Positions 24,249 to 33,560 of a stretch of DNA of 64,000 bases are shown piece by piece (position 1 is the stretch's first letter; each line of letters opens with the position of its first letter). The translations under genes and the position numbers were made by a program. The stretch is from CAZOLI01 sp964580675. Lineage in GTDB: Bacteria > Planctomycetota > MHYJ01 > CAYXQY01. A model generated the notes under the pieces. It was not told the DNA's origin, ran no database searches, and worked only from the letters and a program-made list of their open reading frames with translations. Location: contig CAZOLI010000007.1 in assembly GCA_964580675.1 (NCBI GenBank), positions 1 through 64,000 on the forward strand, given 5' to 3'.

Positions 24249-25301
24249 ATGCGAAATGATTTCAACGTCCCTTCCCGGGTGCCTGTTTTTCTTCTCACGA
24301 TCCTCTCCGTGCTTTTCCTTCTCGTCGGTCCTTCCGCGCAGTCCCTTTACGGAGACGCCATCCAGTTAAAAAACGGGAAAATTGTCAAGGGCAAAGTGGA
24401 GAAACTCACGGAGGATAAGGTCGTAATAAATCAAACCACAGGGGATGGAGAAAAGGCACGGATTTCCATTTCCCTTGATGACGTCCTTCCCTCTTCCGTG
24501 TACAGATTGCGTATTCGATACGGAACGGTTTCCTCTCCCGCCGATCATTACGAACTTGCCCGGTTCTGTCTCGAGAACAACCTGTTCGTTTATGCCCGGG
24601 AACACTTCAAAAAATCCGCAGCCAAAGGCAAAGGGGGGAAGTACGAAAAAAAGGGCTCGAAAGGACTAAAAAAAATCGATCGAAAAGAGGCGGCCACCCT
24701 GTACCTCAAAGGGGTATCCGAAATGGATCGGAAAAAATACGGGGAGGCCATTGATCGTTTTCAGGAATTACTGAGACGTTTCCCCGGATCCAATCACGCA
24801 AGTAAGGCCCGGAAAAAAGTTCAGGAAATAACAAACATATTGCGACAGGACGACGAAAAGTCGAAAAAGCAGGGAGGCAAATCAACCAAAAAGGAAATTA
24901 AAACCCGCATACGATCCTTCGTCGAGGCCGGGAAACAACAAATAAAAAATGGTTATAAAATGGAGGCGGACCAGAAGTACGCCTCCGCGTTCTCCCGTTA
25001 CGAAGATGCCGTGGCGCAGTTCAAAACAGCCCGGTTCAGTATCCGGAACAATTTATCCAAGCCCCGCTGGAAGGGAGAGAAAAAATTTAAAGAAACACTC
25101 CGGGACTACGACGAAACGGCGAAAGAGCAGTTAAAACAGGTTTATACAACCATGGCGGAGTTGTACTCGCTGGAAGGAGACATTGAATCGGCATTGAAGT
25201 GGGTGAACAAAACCCTGGCTCTGGAGCCGATGTACGAACCCGCAAGGAAATTAAAACGACTCATTATCAGGAACAAACTCGAAAACAGCGAAGTCCGTTA
25301 G
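24249..25301 (+). CDS. Secreted TPR protein with N-terminal NG-x-x-x-G domain
   Basis: 350 residues. A signal peptide (hydrophobic 12-32, cleavage near 'SLYGD') is followed by 'DAIQLKNGKIVKGKVEKL', a short beta domain shared with the proteins at 47899-48813 and 48905-49828. The rest is Lys-rich helical repeat: TPR-like units at about 140-200 ('KYGEAIDRFQELLRRFPGSN') and 290-345 ('GDIESALKWVNKTLALEPMY'). Likely periplasmic and protein-binding; function unknown. Divergent from the mutase gene. Confidence 0.8.
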   Translation: MRNDFNVPSRVPVFLLTILSVLFLLVGPSAQSLYGDAIQLKNGKIVKGKVEKLTEDKVVINQTTGDGEKARISISLDDVLPSSVYRLRIRYGTVSSPADHYELARFCLENNLFVYAREHFKKSAAKGKGGKYEKKGSKGLKKIDRKEAATLYLKGVSEMDRKKYGEAIDRFQELLRRFPGSNHASKARKKVQEITNILRQDDEKSKKQGGKSTKKEIKTRIRSFVEAGKQQIKNGYKMEADQKYASAFSRYEDAVAQFKTARFSIRNNLSKPRWKGEKKFKETLRDYDETAKEQLKQVYTTMAELYSLEGDIESALKWVNKTLALEPMYEPARKLKRLIIRNKLENSEVR

Positions 25302-25532
25302 GTATACATTTGCTTCCGCCAACAGAAAACATCTTCACGGCGGCGCGACTGTTTGAGGTACCTCTCCATTCTCCTGCGTGAATACCGGCCTCCTGATTGA
25401 CCCTGAAATTAATTTTTGGGAACGTACGAAAACGGAAGAATCGGACGAATTCTCACCGAGTTCATTGTTCACCTTACATGGGTTTGAATCAGCGTGACAT
25501 CCGCCGATGGTTTTCCCCCTGAAGGTTACCTG

Positions 25533-26888
25533 ATGCCGGTTGAGGAGGTCTCCTGTTTTTCGTGTGGACACGAGGGACCGTTCCGTCCTTCTCACGCGTT
25601 TTGTGTTCGCTGTGATGCGGGTCCCCTGATTACGCCAAATGAACTCCTTGTCGATCGCCGGGACCCGTATTTATTTCTCCGGCTTCCGGAAACAGAGAAA
25701 TACAGAGAGGAGCCTGCCCGGGAGCTGCTGTACCTGTTGGACGAAATCCCGGCGGAACAACACATCCATTTCGTACTGGATCGCCTGTCGCTGAAGAACA
25801 TATCCATAGACGACGTCCTGTGGATCAAAAACCTCCTTGAGGATCACGTGGAAAACGGGGGACAGGGAACCATTATCAGCGAAGATACCCGAACAAGAAC
25901 CTTGCTCGACAAGGAATCCGTCACGGACGTGGCCCGTGTTCTCTCCTCACTGGACTCGTTTGAAGAGCAATCCCCCGGTTACCCCGTCCCATCGCTTGAT
26001 CCGGACCAGATGGCGGAAACCGTCACCGTGGATGAAGAAAACAGGACGGAGGAGAAAACGGAGGAAGCCGTGTTCCCCTTCCAGGATCAATCTTCCGGGA
26101 GAAAACACGGCGAAATGCACGATGATCCGGACCAGTCGAATGCTTCCTCCCCTGATTACGGCCAGCTTCTTCAAAATGCGCGTGAATTATTTAACCAGGG
26201 AAACCTGGAGGAAGGAAAAGAACTGTACGAGCAATTTTTCCTGAAACTGGATGATCCGGAAAAAAAGGCAAAAGTTCTCCTGGATCGTGCCATTCAGCTC
26301 ACCAAACGGCGAGAAACCAGGCAGGCAAAAGTGGACCTCGAACGCTGTCTCGAACTGAACCTTACGTCTCCCCGTGTCTATTTTAATCGAGGCATGGTCC
26401 ACTTCCTCGAGCGAGATTTCGAGGAAGCCCTTGAGGATTTTACCACGGCCATCGAATTAAAACCCGATTATTTTCAGGCTTTTCACAACCGAGGCAAACT
26501 GTATACCAGCCGGGGACAATTCCGAAAGGCGCTGAAGGACGCCGAACGAATGATGGAGCTTGAACCGGAAAACCCACTGGCGATAAACGCCTACGGGTTA
26601 TGCAAGGTCAAAACCGGGGAACAGGAAGAAGGGATCTCGTACTTTCAGAAAGCCATTGAACAGGATCCTGATTTTGAAAAGGCATACTACAACCTCGCCT
26701 GTGTCCACAGCTTATCCGGAAACGTCGAAGAAGCACTGGATTGGCTGGAAAAAGCGGTGGACAGGGGGTACCGGAACAAAATGGTCCTGTCGGAGGACCG
26801 GGATCTCGACCCTGTTAGGGACCACCCGCGATTCCAGGAATTGAAACACCGCCTGGAGAATCTGACGGAGGAAGACGAATCCCCCTAA
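25533..26888 (+). CDS. Cytoplasmic zinc-ribbon/TPR protein
   Basis: 451 residues from ATG 25533 (AAGG 7 bases upstream; a GTG at 25494 would add 13 residues). An N-terminal C-x2-C...C-x2-C zinc ribbon ('CFSCGHEGPF', 'FCVRCDAGP') is followed by a helical middle with an acidic linker, then at least six TPR units from about residue 215 to the end ('YFNRGMVHFLERDFEEALED', 'AFHNRGKLYTSRGQFRKALK', 'YYNLACVHSLSGNVEEALDW'). No signal peptide or membrane segment. Probably a scaffold; partner unknown. Confidence 0.8.
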   Translation: MPVEEVSCFSCGHEGPFRPSHAFCVRCDAGPLITPNELLVDRRDPYLFLRLPETEKYREEPARELLYLLDEIPAEQHIHFVLDRLSLKNISIDDVLWIKNLLEDHVENGGQGTIISEDTRTRTLLDKESVTDVARVLSSLDSFEEQSPGYPVPSLDPDQMAETVTVDEENRTEEKTEEAVFPFQDQSSGRKHGEMHDDPDQSNASSPDYGQLLQNARELFNQGNLEEGKELYEQFFLKLDDPEKKAKVLLDRAIQLTKRRETRQAKVDLERCLELNLTSPRVYFNRGMVHFLERDFEEALEDFTTAIELKPDYFQAFHNRGKLYTSRGQFRKALKDAERMMELEPENPLAINAYGLCKVKTGEQEEGISYFQKAIEQDPDFEKAYYNLACVHSLSGNVEEALDWLEKAVDRGYRNKMVLSEDRDLDPVRDHPRFQELKHRLENLTEEDESP

Positions 26889-26895
26889 TTACCGT

Positions 26896-26916
26896 CCCCT
26901 GACACTGGTTCAGGGG
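26896..26916. terminator. Hairpin between convergent genes
   Basis: CCCCTGA and TCAGGGG form a perfect 7-bp stem with a 7-nt loop between the convergent TPR and FBPase genes. No T run follows on either strand, so it is only a possible bidirectional terminator. Confidence 0.4.
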
Positions 26917-26958
26917 AACTCGCGTTCCGGTGTCGGCCTTCCCGGGTATAACGGAACG

Positions 26959-28107
26959 TTACTCGGCCACTTCTACGCCGGACGGTTCCGGTTCTGCGTC
27001 AGGGGCGTCCTCCTCAACGTCTTCCCAACGATCCTCGAGCCGTTTGACCACGTCCGGAAGTGTTGTGTATTCCATTTCCTCAAGCGGAAGACGGTGCGGT
27101 TCAAACGGGCCGTGATCCCGAACGTAATCCGTAACTTCGGCCGCTTTATCACGAACCTTGTCGAACATCGGGTCATCAAACATGTCACGGGGGCCGATCA
27201 ATTCCCCGTCCGTTAGCTGGAATCCGGCACAGATAACGCGAGGGGGACCATCGAACCGTGCCGGGTTGGACTCTTCAAATCGCGACGGCATGAGGGGGCC
27301 GTTGTGAGATCCTCTCATAAATCCTTCGACCATGTGCGGAAAGGTGAACCCTTCCGTGACTTCGCCAACCGCCGGGAACCCGTTCTGGGCACGCACGACA
27401 AGTGCGGGATCGTCCTTCCCCACGTATTTTCCGGCCACCTGAGCCAGCTGCTGGGTTGAGGCGGAAGCGGCCACTTCATCGTCGTGCCGCCTGTATATTT
27501 CCGTAATCATATAGCGTTCCGGAGCGCCAAGAAACACAAGAAGATCATGCATGTCCTCGGGACATTTAAGGGAAATTTCTTTTCCCTCCTTGGCGTCAAG
27601 CACGTTGAATTCAAACCCCTTGTTCATGTTTGGGTCAATGACCAGTCCCGCGGTGTTGAAGGGATCACCAAATATTTTAAACAGGGGGAAGTTCCAGGCG
27701 CCGGGGGACGTTTTGTCCGCCATAAAAATCAGCACCGGATCACTCTTTCGCTCTTCAAATTCCACTTCGGCGACACCGGGTCCCATCCCTTTTACGTTGC
27801 CGGAAAAAGCGTCCTTTAACAGATCCTGACCGGCTCCGTACAGTTTCATTTCCTTGGCAATCTCGGTACAGGATTGAAAAACATCCCACGCAAGGCCATG
27901 AATTTCATCACTGTCCTCTCCTTCACGATGGGACATAATGAGGAAAATGTCATCCCCGCAGTTCATGACCTCAAAATCACAGAGAAGATTTCCTTTTTGC
28001 TCGTCCAGCAGTTCCTCGGCGTTTTCCAGTAATCTTGGATGACAGCTGGAATGCCCGACGTAACCACCAACGTCCGCTTTTATTGTCGAAAGTGTAATTT
28101 CTGGCAT
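26959..28107 (-). CDS. fbp: Class V (archaeal-type) fructose-1,6-bisphosphate aldolase/phosphatase
   Basis: 382 residues of the bifunctional gluconeogenic enzyme that condenses triose phosphates and dephosphorylates the product. Family marks: 'STIKADVGGYVGHSSCHPRL' at the start, 'CGDDIFLIMSHREGEDSDEI', 'FMADKTSPGAWNFPLFKIFG', 'LDAKEGKEISLKCPEDMHDL', 'GEVTEGFTFPHMVEGFMRGS', 'FDGPPRVICAGFQL'. It is normal in archaea and rare in bacteria, mostly in deep lineages. An acidic C-terminal tail of about 20 residues is extra. Monocistronic, with a leader containing two dyads. Confidence 0.94.
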   Translation of the reverse strand: MPEITLSTIKADVGGYVGHSSCHPRLLENAEELLDEQKGNLLCDFEVMNCGDDIFLIMSHREGEDSDEIHGLAWDVFQSCTEIAKEMKLYGAGQDLLKDAFSGNVKGMGPGVAEVEFEERKSDPVLIFMADKTSPGAWNFPLFKIFGDPFNTAGLVIDPNMNKGFEFNVLDAKEGKEISLKCPEDMHDLLVFLGAPERYMITEIYRRHDDEVAASASTQQLAQVAGKYVGKDDPALVVRAQNGFPAVGEVTEGFTFPHMVEGFMRGSHNGPLMPSRFEESNPARFDGPPRVICAGFQLTDGELIGPRDMFDDPMFDKVRDKAAEVTDYVRDHGPFEPHRLPLEEMEYTTLPDVVKRLEDRWEDVEEDAPDAEPEPSGVEVAE

Positions 28108-28461
28108 ATCTGATTCCGTATGACGAGTTTGGTTTTGAAAATAGACGAGTTCAATTGGTCGCCACAGGGGTTGAAGATGGAGTGGTCGGCGATGGAAACG
28201 GATCCGGATCTCCGTATCCTCGACGGTACGGCTCCATGAACCTCTGCGTCTGTCCGTGCCCCCGGGGCCTTTGTTGGTTCAACCAAAACAACGGCCAGTG
28301 GAATGGCCGTTCGAGATCTTTGGGCGATCATCTTAATAAAATATGGAAATCGAATTCAACCTTGTAGCAACCACACAAAACAGGTGATAACATAAAAATA
28401 CCGTACCGGGAAACCTGTCCCGGCATCGAATCTGGAAAATCGCATCCGAAATATTGACACC
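28108..28461. other. Divergent intergenic region between fbp and pcm
   Basis: No gene. On the minus strand it holds a perfect 8-bp hairpin AACGGCCA/TGGCCGTT (28290-28311) followed by GTTTT and, next to it, the perfect palindrome TTGGTTCAACCAA (28274-28286), both in the probable fbp leader. On the plus strand TTGTAG (28362-28367) and TGATAA (28385-28390) with 17-bp spacing may be the pcm promoter. Confidence 0.45.
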
Positions 28462-29160
28462 ATGGGATTTCTCGAGAAAATTTCTCAATTTTTTGCGGGG
28501 AAAAACCGGGATTCGGACGATACGGCCCCCTCTTCGTATCGAGAGAACATGGTACGAAATCAACTTAAAAACAGGGGAATTCGTAACGAACGAGTCCTGA
28601 ATGCAATGCGTTCGGTTCCCCGTCACCGGTTCGTTCCGGATCAACCCGTCGAAGCAGCCTACAGTGATCGCCCCCTCCCCATCGGGGCCGGACAGACCAT
28701 CTCACAGCCCTATATGGTGGCCCGGATGACGGAACTCCTGAAACCGGATTCCGGCGCCAGTGTTCTTGAAATAGGAACAGGTTCCGGATACCAAACGGCC
28801 ATTCTGGCGGAACTCTGTGACCACGTATTTACCGTGGAACGTCACGAAGACCTCCTCAAACGGGCCCGGACCATTCTCGGCGAAATCGGTTACGAAAACA
28901 TCTCCTACCGTGTCGGTGATGGCACGCTTGGGTGGGAAGAACACTCCCCATATAATCGAATCCTCGTAACGGCCGGGGCTCCCGAAATCCCTTCCTCACT
29001 CCGAAGCCAGCTCTCCGATAGTTCAGGGATCCTTGTGATCCCGGCAGGAGAATCCCGGAGTCAGGAACTGATTCGATTAACCCGCGATGACGGAGAAGAG
29101 AACAGGGAAAAATTAGGTCGCTGTGTGTTTGTGGATCTGGTCGGTGAAGAGGGATGGTAA
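28462..29160 (+). CDS. pcm: Protein-L-isoaspartate O-methyltransferase
   Basis: Repairs isoaspartyl residues in aged proteins using S-adenosylmethionine. 232 residues: 'MVRNQLKNRGIRNERVLNAM', 'VPRHRFVPDQPVEAAYSDRP', 'IGAGQTISQPYMVARMTELL', then SAM motif I 'VLEIGTGSGYQTAILAEL'. An N-terminal extension of about 25 residues precedes the family start. The next gene, a lipoprotein, begins 54 bp downstream and may be cotranscribed. Confidence 0.93.
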   Translation: MGFLEKISQFFAGKNRDSDDTAPSSYRENMVRNQLKNRGIRNERVLNAMRSVPRHRFVPDQPVEAAYSDRPLPIGAGQTISQPYMVARMTELLKPDSGASVLEIGTGSGYQTAILAELCDHVFTVERHEDLLKRARTILGEIGYENISYRVGDGTLGWEEHSPYNRILVTAGAPEIPSSLRSQLSDSSGILVIPAGESRSQELIRLTRDDGEENREKLGRCVFVDLVGEEGW

Positions 29161-29214
29161 ATCTCTCAATATTCCGTGACGAGAAGACGGCAAAAAAATT
29201 TTGAAGGCTCCAGA

Positions 29215-30405
29215 ATGAATCACGTGCTTCGGCAAAAATTATTCTGTCTGGGAATGATCCTTCTTCTACTATTGGGAGGGTTCTACGGGTGCTCCTCCAC
29301 AAACGGTCGGCCCGATATTCTTAAACAGGACCCGGCCTTCCTCACGGACCCGGAAGACGAGAAATGGTTCCAGCTACACTCAAATGCCTTTCAGGAAGCC
29401 TATAAAAGTGAATCACGCTGGAAACATCATCGACTAACCATCCTGGCCTACAGTTTCCTCGCCCGGGACGGCATGCGCCGGTACCTTCAACTGTCCGGGA
29501 ACCAGCAGGACAAACTGGACGGGATTCGATTGTTTCTTTCGGAATGTGAAAAACACGACGGAGCCATCGAGTACCTTGGCCGTCTCGCCTCCATCGCTCG
29601 GGGAAAAGAAATATTCGAATCAAACATCCAGACGGAAGTGGACCCAAATTCGGTTATTCAGCTCGCCCTCGCCGATTACGTACGTTTCCGGGGCCTGAGT
29701 GATAACGGGTCCCCCCGGATAACGAAAAGCCACGACAGCAGGGGATCTCCCCCCACCGGAAGCCCCTCCGAAAAAGGGGAAAACGGAACGTCGACGAAGA
29801 AGCAGTTCGAATTGCTTCAGAAAGGTCTGGATGCCTTTATTGGGGCACAATTTTATTATAACTCCCTGCAGGGGTTTAATAATCACCCTGAATGGATGGT
29901 GAAGCAGATACACGAAGGCCTCTCCAGAACTCTCTCGTTCTGGACCGAGCTCCAGAACAGGCTGCAGGCCGAGTTTAACCCCCCCCAAACCCCCGGGGAA
30001 AAGGACGCAAACACCCCCGCTCTCTGGAACCTCATCAACAAAGGAAATCAGCATCCCTTCAACAGGGTAACCGAACTGCTACGCGCGGAAATTGAAAAAG
30101 AGAAGAAAGTGTCGGAGTCCGACCTGAAAGAAATTTCAATTCCCTTTCATTCCCTTACCCAAACCCCGGAAGAAGAAATTATGGCCCGCGTCCGATCCCA
30201 TTACAGCTCCGCCATCGAAAACATGGCGGAGGACCGTCCCGATCAGGCCTTTCGTCACAACGTCCGGGCCCTCGCCTTCCTCGAACGCAGAAAACTGTAT
30301 CGTAGGATGAAGGAAACCGGTGACAAAGAAGCAACTGTCGGAGAGGAAGAGGCGTTTTACCACAAACAAATCAGGAATGCACTGCGGCAAATATTCGATG
30401 GTTAA
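29215..30405 (+). CDS. Lipoprotein of unknown function
   Basis: 396 residues from ATG 29215 (GAAGG upstream). Lipoprotein signal with lipobox 'GGFYGC' at about residues 21-26. The mature part is largely helical, with no recognised domain; it contains a low-complexity Ser/Pro/Gly segment near 175-195. Lies between pcm and tRNA-Leu. Function unknown. Confidence 0.75.
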   Translation: MNHVLRQKLFCLGMILLLLLGGFYGCSSTNGRPDILKQDPAFLTDPEDEKWFQLHSNAFQEAYKSESRWKHHRLTILAYSFLARDGMRRYLQLSGNQQDKLDGIRLFLSECEKHDGAIEYLGRLASIARGKEIFESNIQTEVDPNSVIQLALADYVRFRGLSDNGSPRITKSHDSRGSPPTGSPSEKGENGTSTKKQFELLQKGLDAFIGAQFYYNSLQGFNNHPEWMVKQIHEGLSRTLSFWTELQNRLQAEFNPPQTPGEKDANTPALWNLINKGNQHPFNRVTELLRAEIEKEKKVSESDLKEISIPFHSLTQTPEEEIMARVRSHYSSAIENMAEDRPDQAFRHNVRALAFLERRKLYRRMKETGDKEATVGEEEAFYHKQIRNALRQIFDG

Positions 30406-30431
30406 CACCGCAGAACGCCTTCCAACAACCA

Positions 30432-30460
30432 TTGCATTCCCCCCCGGAAATACGTATAAT
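30432..30460 (+). promoter_or_regulatory. Promoter of tRNA-Leu
   Basis: TTGCAT (30432-30437), 17-bp spacer, perfect TATAAT (30455-30460); predicted start near 30467, eight bases before the mature tRNA. Confidence 0.75.
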
Positions 30461-30474
30461 ACGTCGATGTTCAT

Positions 30475-30558
30475 GCGGATGTGGCGGAACTGGCAGACGC
30501 GCATGGTTGAGGGCCATGTGCCCGAGAGGGTGTGGGGGTTCGAATCCCTCCATCCGCA
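30475..30558 (+). tRNA. tRNA-Leu (GAG)
   Basis: Class II tRNA of 84 nt without encoded CCA. Acceptor GCGGATG (30475-30481) pairs with CATCCGC (30551-30557), discriminator A. Anticodon stem CATGG/CCATG encloses loop TTGAGGG with anticodon GAG (reads CUC/CUU). A long variable arm GCCCGAGAGGGT and T-arm GGGGG-TTCGAAT-CCCTC are present. A T-run (30559-30564) follows. Confidence 0.95.
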
Positions 30559-30708
30559 TTTTTTAAATCTCCTCCGTCACTTCCTGATTTGTCTTCCCCG
30601 AAGCGTGTCCGGGGGTTCCTTTCCGCTGCGCCGGAATACCCACGCTCACTCCCCCGCAATTACTCAAATCACCGGCGAACCAGCGGTCTTTCCCCGGGTA
30701 TTCATTCC

Positions 30709-30738
30709 TTGAACAATGTGATTCGGGTATGGTAAAAT
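30709..30738 (+). promoter_or_regulatory. Probable promoter of hflX-pilT
   Basis: TTGAAC (30709-30714), 18-bp spacer, TAAAAT (30733-30738). Transcript would start near 30745 with a leader of about 120 nt. The 30565-30867 stretch otherwise shows no gene. Confidence 0.5.
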
Positions 30739-30867
30739 AATGATGACATGATGAACTTTGTTACCGGGCCGGACACAATCCTGGAAAACTCCTTCGAATC
30801 CTGCTGTCCGTCTTCCCTCCATCGCACCGCTCATTGCAAACACGGTTACCGTATACAGTAACAAACC

Positions 30868-32178
30868 TTGAAAACACCCAAAAAAACGGTATTTAAGGAG
30901 AAGGCCGTCCTGGCCGGCGTTTTCTTTCCGGATGATTCAACAACAAGAAAAGAAGAGTTAATGTCCGAACTTGAGAAATTGAGCCGGACGGCCGGGGCCA
31001 CACCCGTGGGAACAATTACACAGAACCGAACGAGACCGGACAGCAAGTATTTCGTCGGATCGGGAAAGGCCGAAACCATAAAAGAAGAGCTGGAAAAGAA
31101 CGACGCCAGTGTCGTCATCTTCGCCAATGACCTGAAGCCCGCCCAGGCAAAAAACCTCGAAGAAAAACTGGACAAAAAAATTCTCGATCGAAGTGAGCTG
31201 ATCCTGGACATATTCGCACGACACGCCCGGACAAAAGCAGCAAAACTTCAGGTCGAACTGGCTCGTCTCCAGTACCTGCTCCCGCGCCTGAAACGAATGT
31301 GGACTCACCTTTCCAGACAGGCCGGGGGAATCGGTGCGAGGGGCCCCGGTGAACGACAGATTGAGATGGACCGCCGGCTGGCCAACCGGCGCATTACCGA
31401 ACTCCGGGAAAAACTGGAGGAAGTGGAGGAACAGCGCAAACGACAGGTGGAGGGTCGAACGGATGAATTCACCGTCAGCCTGGTCGGATACACAAACGCC
31501 GGCAAATCCACCCTCATGAATCAACTGACCGGCACCGGGGTCGAGGTCGAAGATCAGCTTTTCTCCACACTCTCCACGAAAACAAAGAAATGGAAAATTA
31601 ACGGCGCTGACGAAGTGCTTCTGAGTGACACGGTTGGTTTTATTCGGGACCTTCCGCACCATTTGATCGCTTCATTTCGATCCACCCTTGAAGAGACGCG
31701 TCACGCGGACCTCCTGCTACACGTGGTCGACGCGAGCCATCCAAATGCCGAAGACCACATTGAATCGGTGCGGGAAACACTCTCGGAAATTGACGCCGAC
31801 AAGATCAAGCGACTGCTTATATTAAACAAACAGGACAAGATCGACGACCGGTTTGACGGTTCCTTTCTGGATTCAAAATACCCGGAGGCCATAGAAATCT
31901 CCGCCAAAACGGGCTCCGGTATTGAACGGCTCGAACAAAAAGTGTCCCGAATTCTCGATCGACATCGGGTGGAACTGGAAATGGAAATACCGGTTGTCGA
32001 GGGAAAATTGCTTTCCATGATCCATGGAAACGGACGAATCCTGAAGAACGAAACCAACGAAACCTCCATTCATATGCGGGCCCGGCTCGGGCCGCGGTAC
32101 GCTGCACAGATTCCGGACGAGTACATCGTCAGCACAACAAACGGGAAATACGTAAATAACGGAGGCCCCAGTCCATGA
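30868..32178 (+). CDS. hflX: GTPase HflX
   Basis: Ribosome-splitting GTPase that acts on stalled ribosomes under stress. 436 residues: N-terminal HflX domain with 'NDLKPAQAKNLEEKLDKKIL' and 'RSELILDIFARHARTKAAKL', linker 'GGIGARGPGERQIEMDRR', then the G domain with 'GYTNAGKSTL' (G1), 'DTVGFI' (G3) and 'NKQD' (G4). Start is TTG at 30868; no ATG or good ribosome site is nearby. Its stop overlaps the pilT ATG by four bases (ATGA). Confidence 0.95.
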   Translation: MKTPKKTVFKEKAVLAGVFFPDDSTTRKEELMSELEKLSRTAGATPVGTITQNRTRPDSKYFVGSGKAETIKEELEKNDASVVIFANDLKPAQAKNLEEKLDKKILDRSELILDIFARHARTKAAKLQVELARLQYLLPRLKRMWTHLSRQAGGIGARGPGERQIEMDRRLANRRITELREKLEEVEEQRKRQVEGRTDEFTVSLVGYTNAGKSTLMNQLTGTGVEVEDQLFSTLSTKTKKWKINGADEVLLSDTVGFIRDLPHHLIASFRSTLEETRHADLLLHVVDASHPNAEDHIESVRETLSEIDADKIKRLLILNKQDKIDDRFDGSFLDSKYPEAIEISAKTGSGIERLEQKVSRILDRHRVELEMEIPVVEGKLLSMIHGNGRILKNETNETSIHMRARLGPRYAAQIPDEYIVSTTNGKYVNNGGPSP

Positions 32179-33356
32179 CCGATCTTCAAAAAATCATGAA
32201 GAAACTCGTGGAGCGTGACGGATCGGACCTTCACCTGAAGGCCGGCCGTCCTCCCCTGATTCGAAAAGGAGGGGAACTGACGCCCTTCGAGGACGAAGGA
32301 CCACTATCCGAACAGGAAATTGAAGAAGCGATTGCCGACCTGCTCGGTGAAGACTTGCTGCAGGAGCTTGAGGAAAAGCACGATCTGGACACATCCTATC
32401 ACATCGATGACGTGGCCCGGTTCCGGGTGAACCTGTTTCATCAGATGGGAAAAGTGGGTTGTGTGATGCGGGCCATTCCCCTCGAAGTTCCGACCATCGC
32501 GGAAATGGGTCTTCCCGAAAAACTAAAGGACTTCGTCCTACGACCACAGGGGATGGTTCTTGTGACCGGACCAACAGGCTCCGGAAAATCCACCTCGCTC
32601 GCCTGTATGATTCAACACCTGAACAAACAGCGGAACAAACACGTAATAACCATTGAGGACCCGATCGAATACGTGTACACGGACAGCCACTGCACCATTA
32701 CCCAGCGTGAGGTTGGTCAGGACACCAAATCCTTTAAAGAAGCGCTTCGCCGGGGCCTGCGACAGGACCCGGACGTGATTCTCGTGGGAGAAATGAGGGA
32801 CCGGGAAACAATTGAAATCGCCATCCACGCAGCGGAGACCGGTCACCTGGTTTTCAGTACGCTTCACACAAATGACGCCAAACAAACCCTGGACCGAATT
32901 CTGGACATGTTCCCGGCCGAATCCCAGAACCAGATCCAGAACATGCTGTCCATGACACTCGAAGGTGTGGTCAGCCAGCGCCTGCTTCAGACCAAAGACG
33001 GGGAAGGTCGGATCGCGGCCATGGAAATTATGGACGCCTCTCCCCATATTCGGGACCTGATTTACGACGGCAAAATCTCCGACATCGATCAGGCCATCGC
33101 CGAATCACAGGATTATTACGGAATGCAGACCTTTAACCAGGATCTTGCCCGCCTCGTCGAGGAGAACAAGGTCTCCGAAGAAGATGCGCTCTCCACCTCC
33201 CAGAACCCGGGGGACCTCCGTCTGCAGCTGAAAGGCGTCAAGAAAGGAAGCAACATCATGGACGATCGAGATTTCGGAGACGAGGATTCGGAGGAGGACG
33301 AGGAATTCGATCCGGACGCCGACATCGATCAGGGATTCGAATTTGAATCAAACTGA
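32175..33356 (+). CDS. pilT: Twitching motility ATPase PilT
   Basis: Hexameric ATPase that retracts type IV pili. 393 residues: 'GSDLHLKAGRPPLIRKGGEL' N-terminal domain, Walker A 'GPTGSGKST', Asp box 'ITIEDPIEYVYTDSHCTITQ', Walker B 'DPDVILVGEMRDRETIEIAI', His box 'HLVFSTLHTNDAKQTLDRIL'. The C-terminus adds an acidic tail of about 45 residues not usual for PilT. Coupled to hflX by ATGA. PilB, PilC and PilQ are not in the window; the pseudopilins at 56.5-60.5 kb may belong to the same or a type II system. Confidence 0.93.
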   Translation: MTDLQKIMKKLVERDGSDLHLKAGRPPLIRKGGELTPFEDEGPLSEQEIEEAIADLLGEDLLQELEEKHDLDTSYHIDDVARFRVNLFHQMGKVGCVMRAIPLEVPTIAEMGLPEKLKDFVLRPQGMVLVTGPTGSGKSTSLACMIQHLNKQRNKHVITIEDPIEYVYTDSHCTITQREVGQDTKSFKEALRRGLRQDPDVILVGEMRDRETIEIAIHAAETGHLVFSTLHTNDAKQTLDRILDMFPAESQNQIQNMLSMTLEGVVSQRLLQTKDGEGRIAAMEIMDASPHIRDLIYDGKISDIDQAIAESQDYYGMQTFNQDLARLVEENKVSEEDALSTSQNPGDLRLQLKGVKKGSNIMDDRDFGDEDSEEDEEFDPDADIDQGFEFESN

Positions 33357-33560
33357 GAACGAACTCCACCCCGGCTCCACGGAGGATTCTTCAGACGGGG
33401 AACACCGGTGCCGAACCATTTCCTGATAAACACAGTACCGGGATCCCGGAAGATCGACGGTCCGTTCAAGGTTACCGAGAAAAAGCCCAGCAATCGCCCT
33501 GTAATCAGAATGATCTCACCCGGTACGGAACCGACATTATTTTTGTGAATTCCGGAGACA

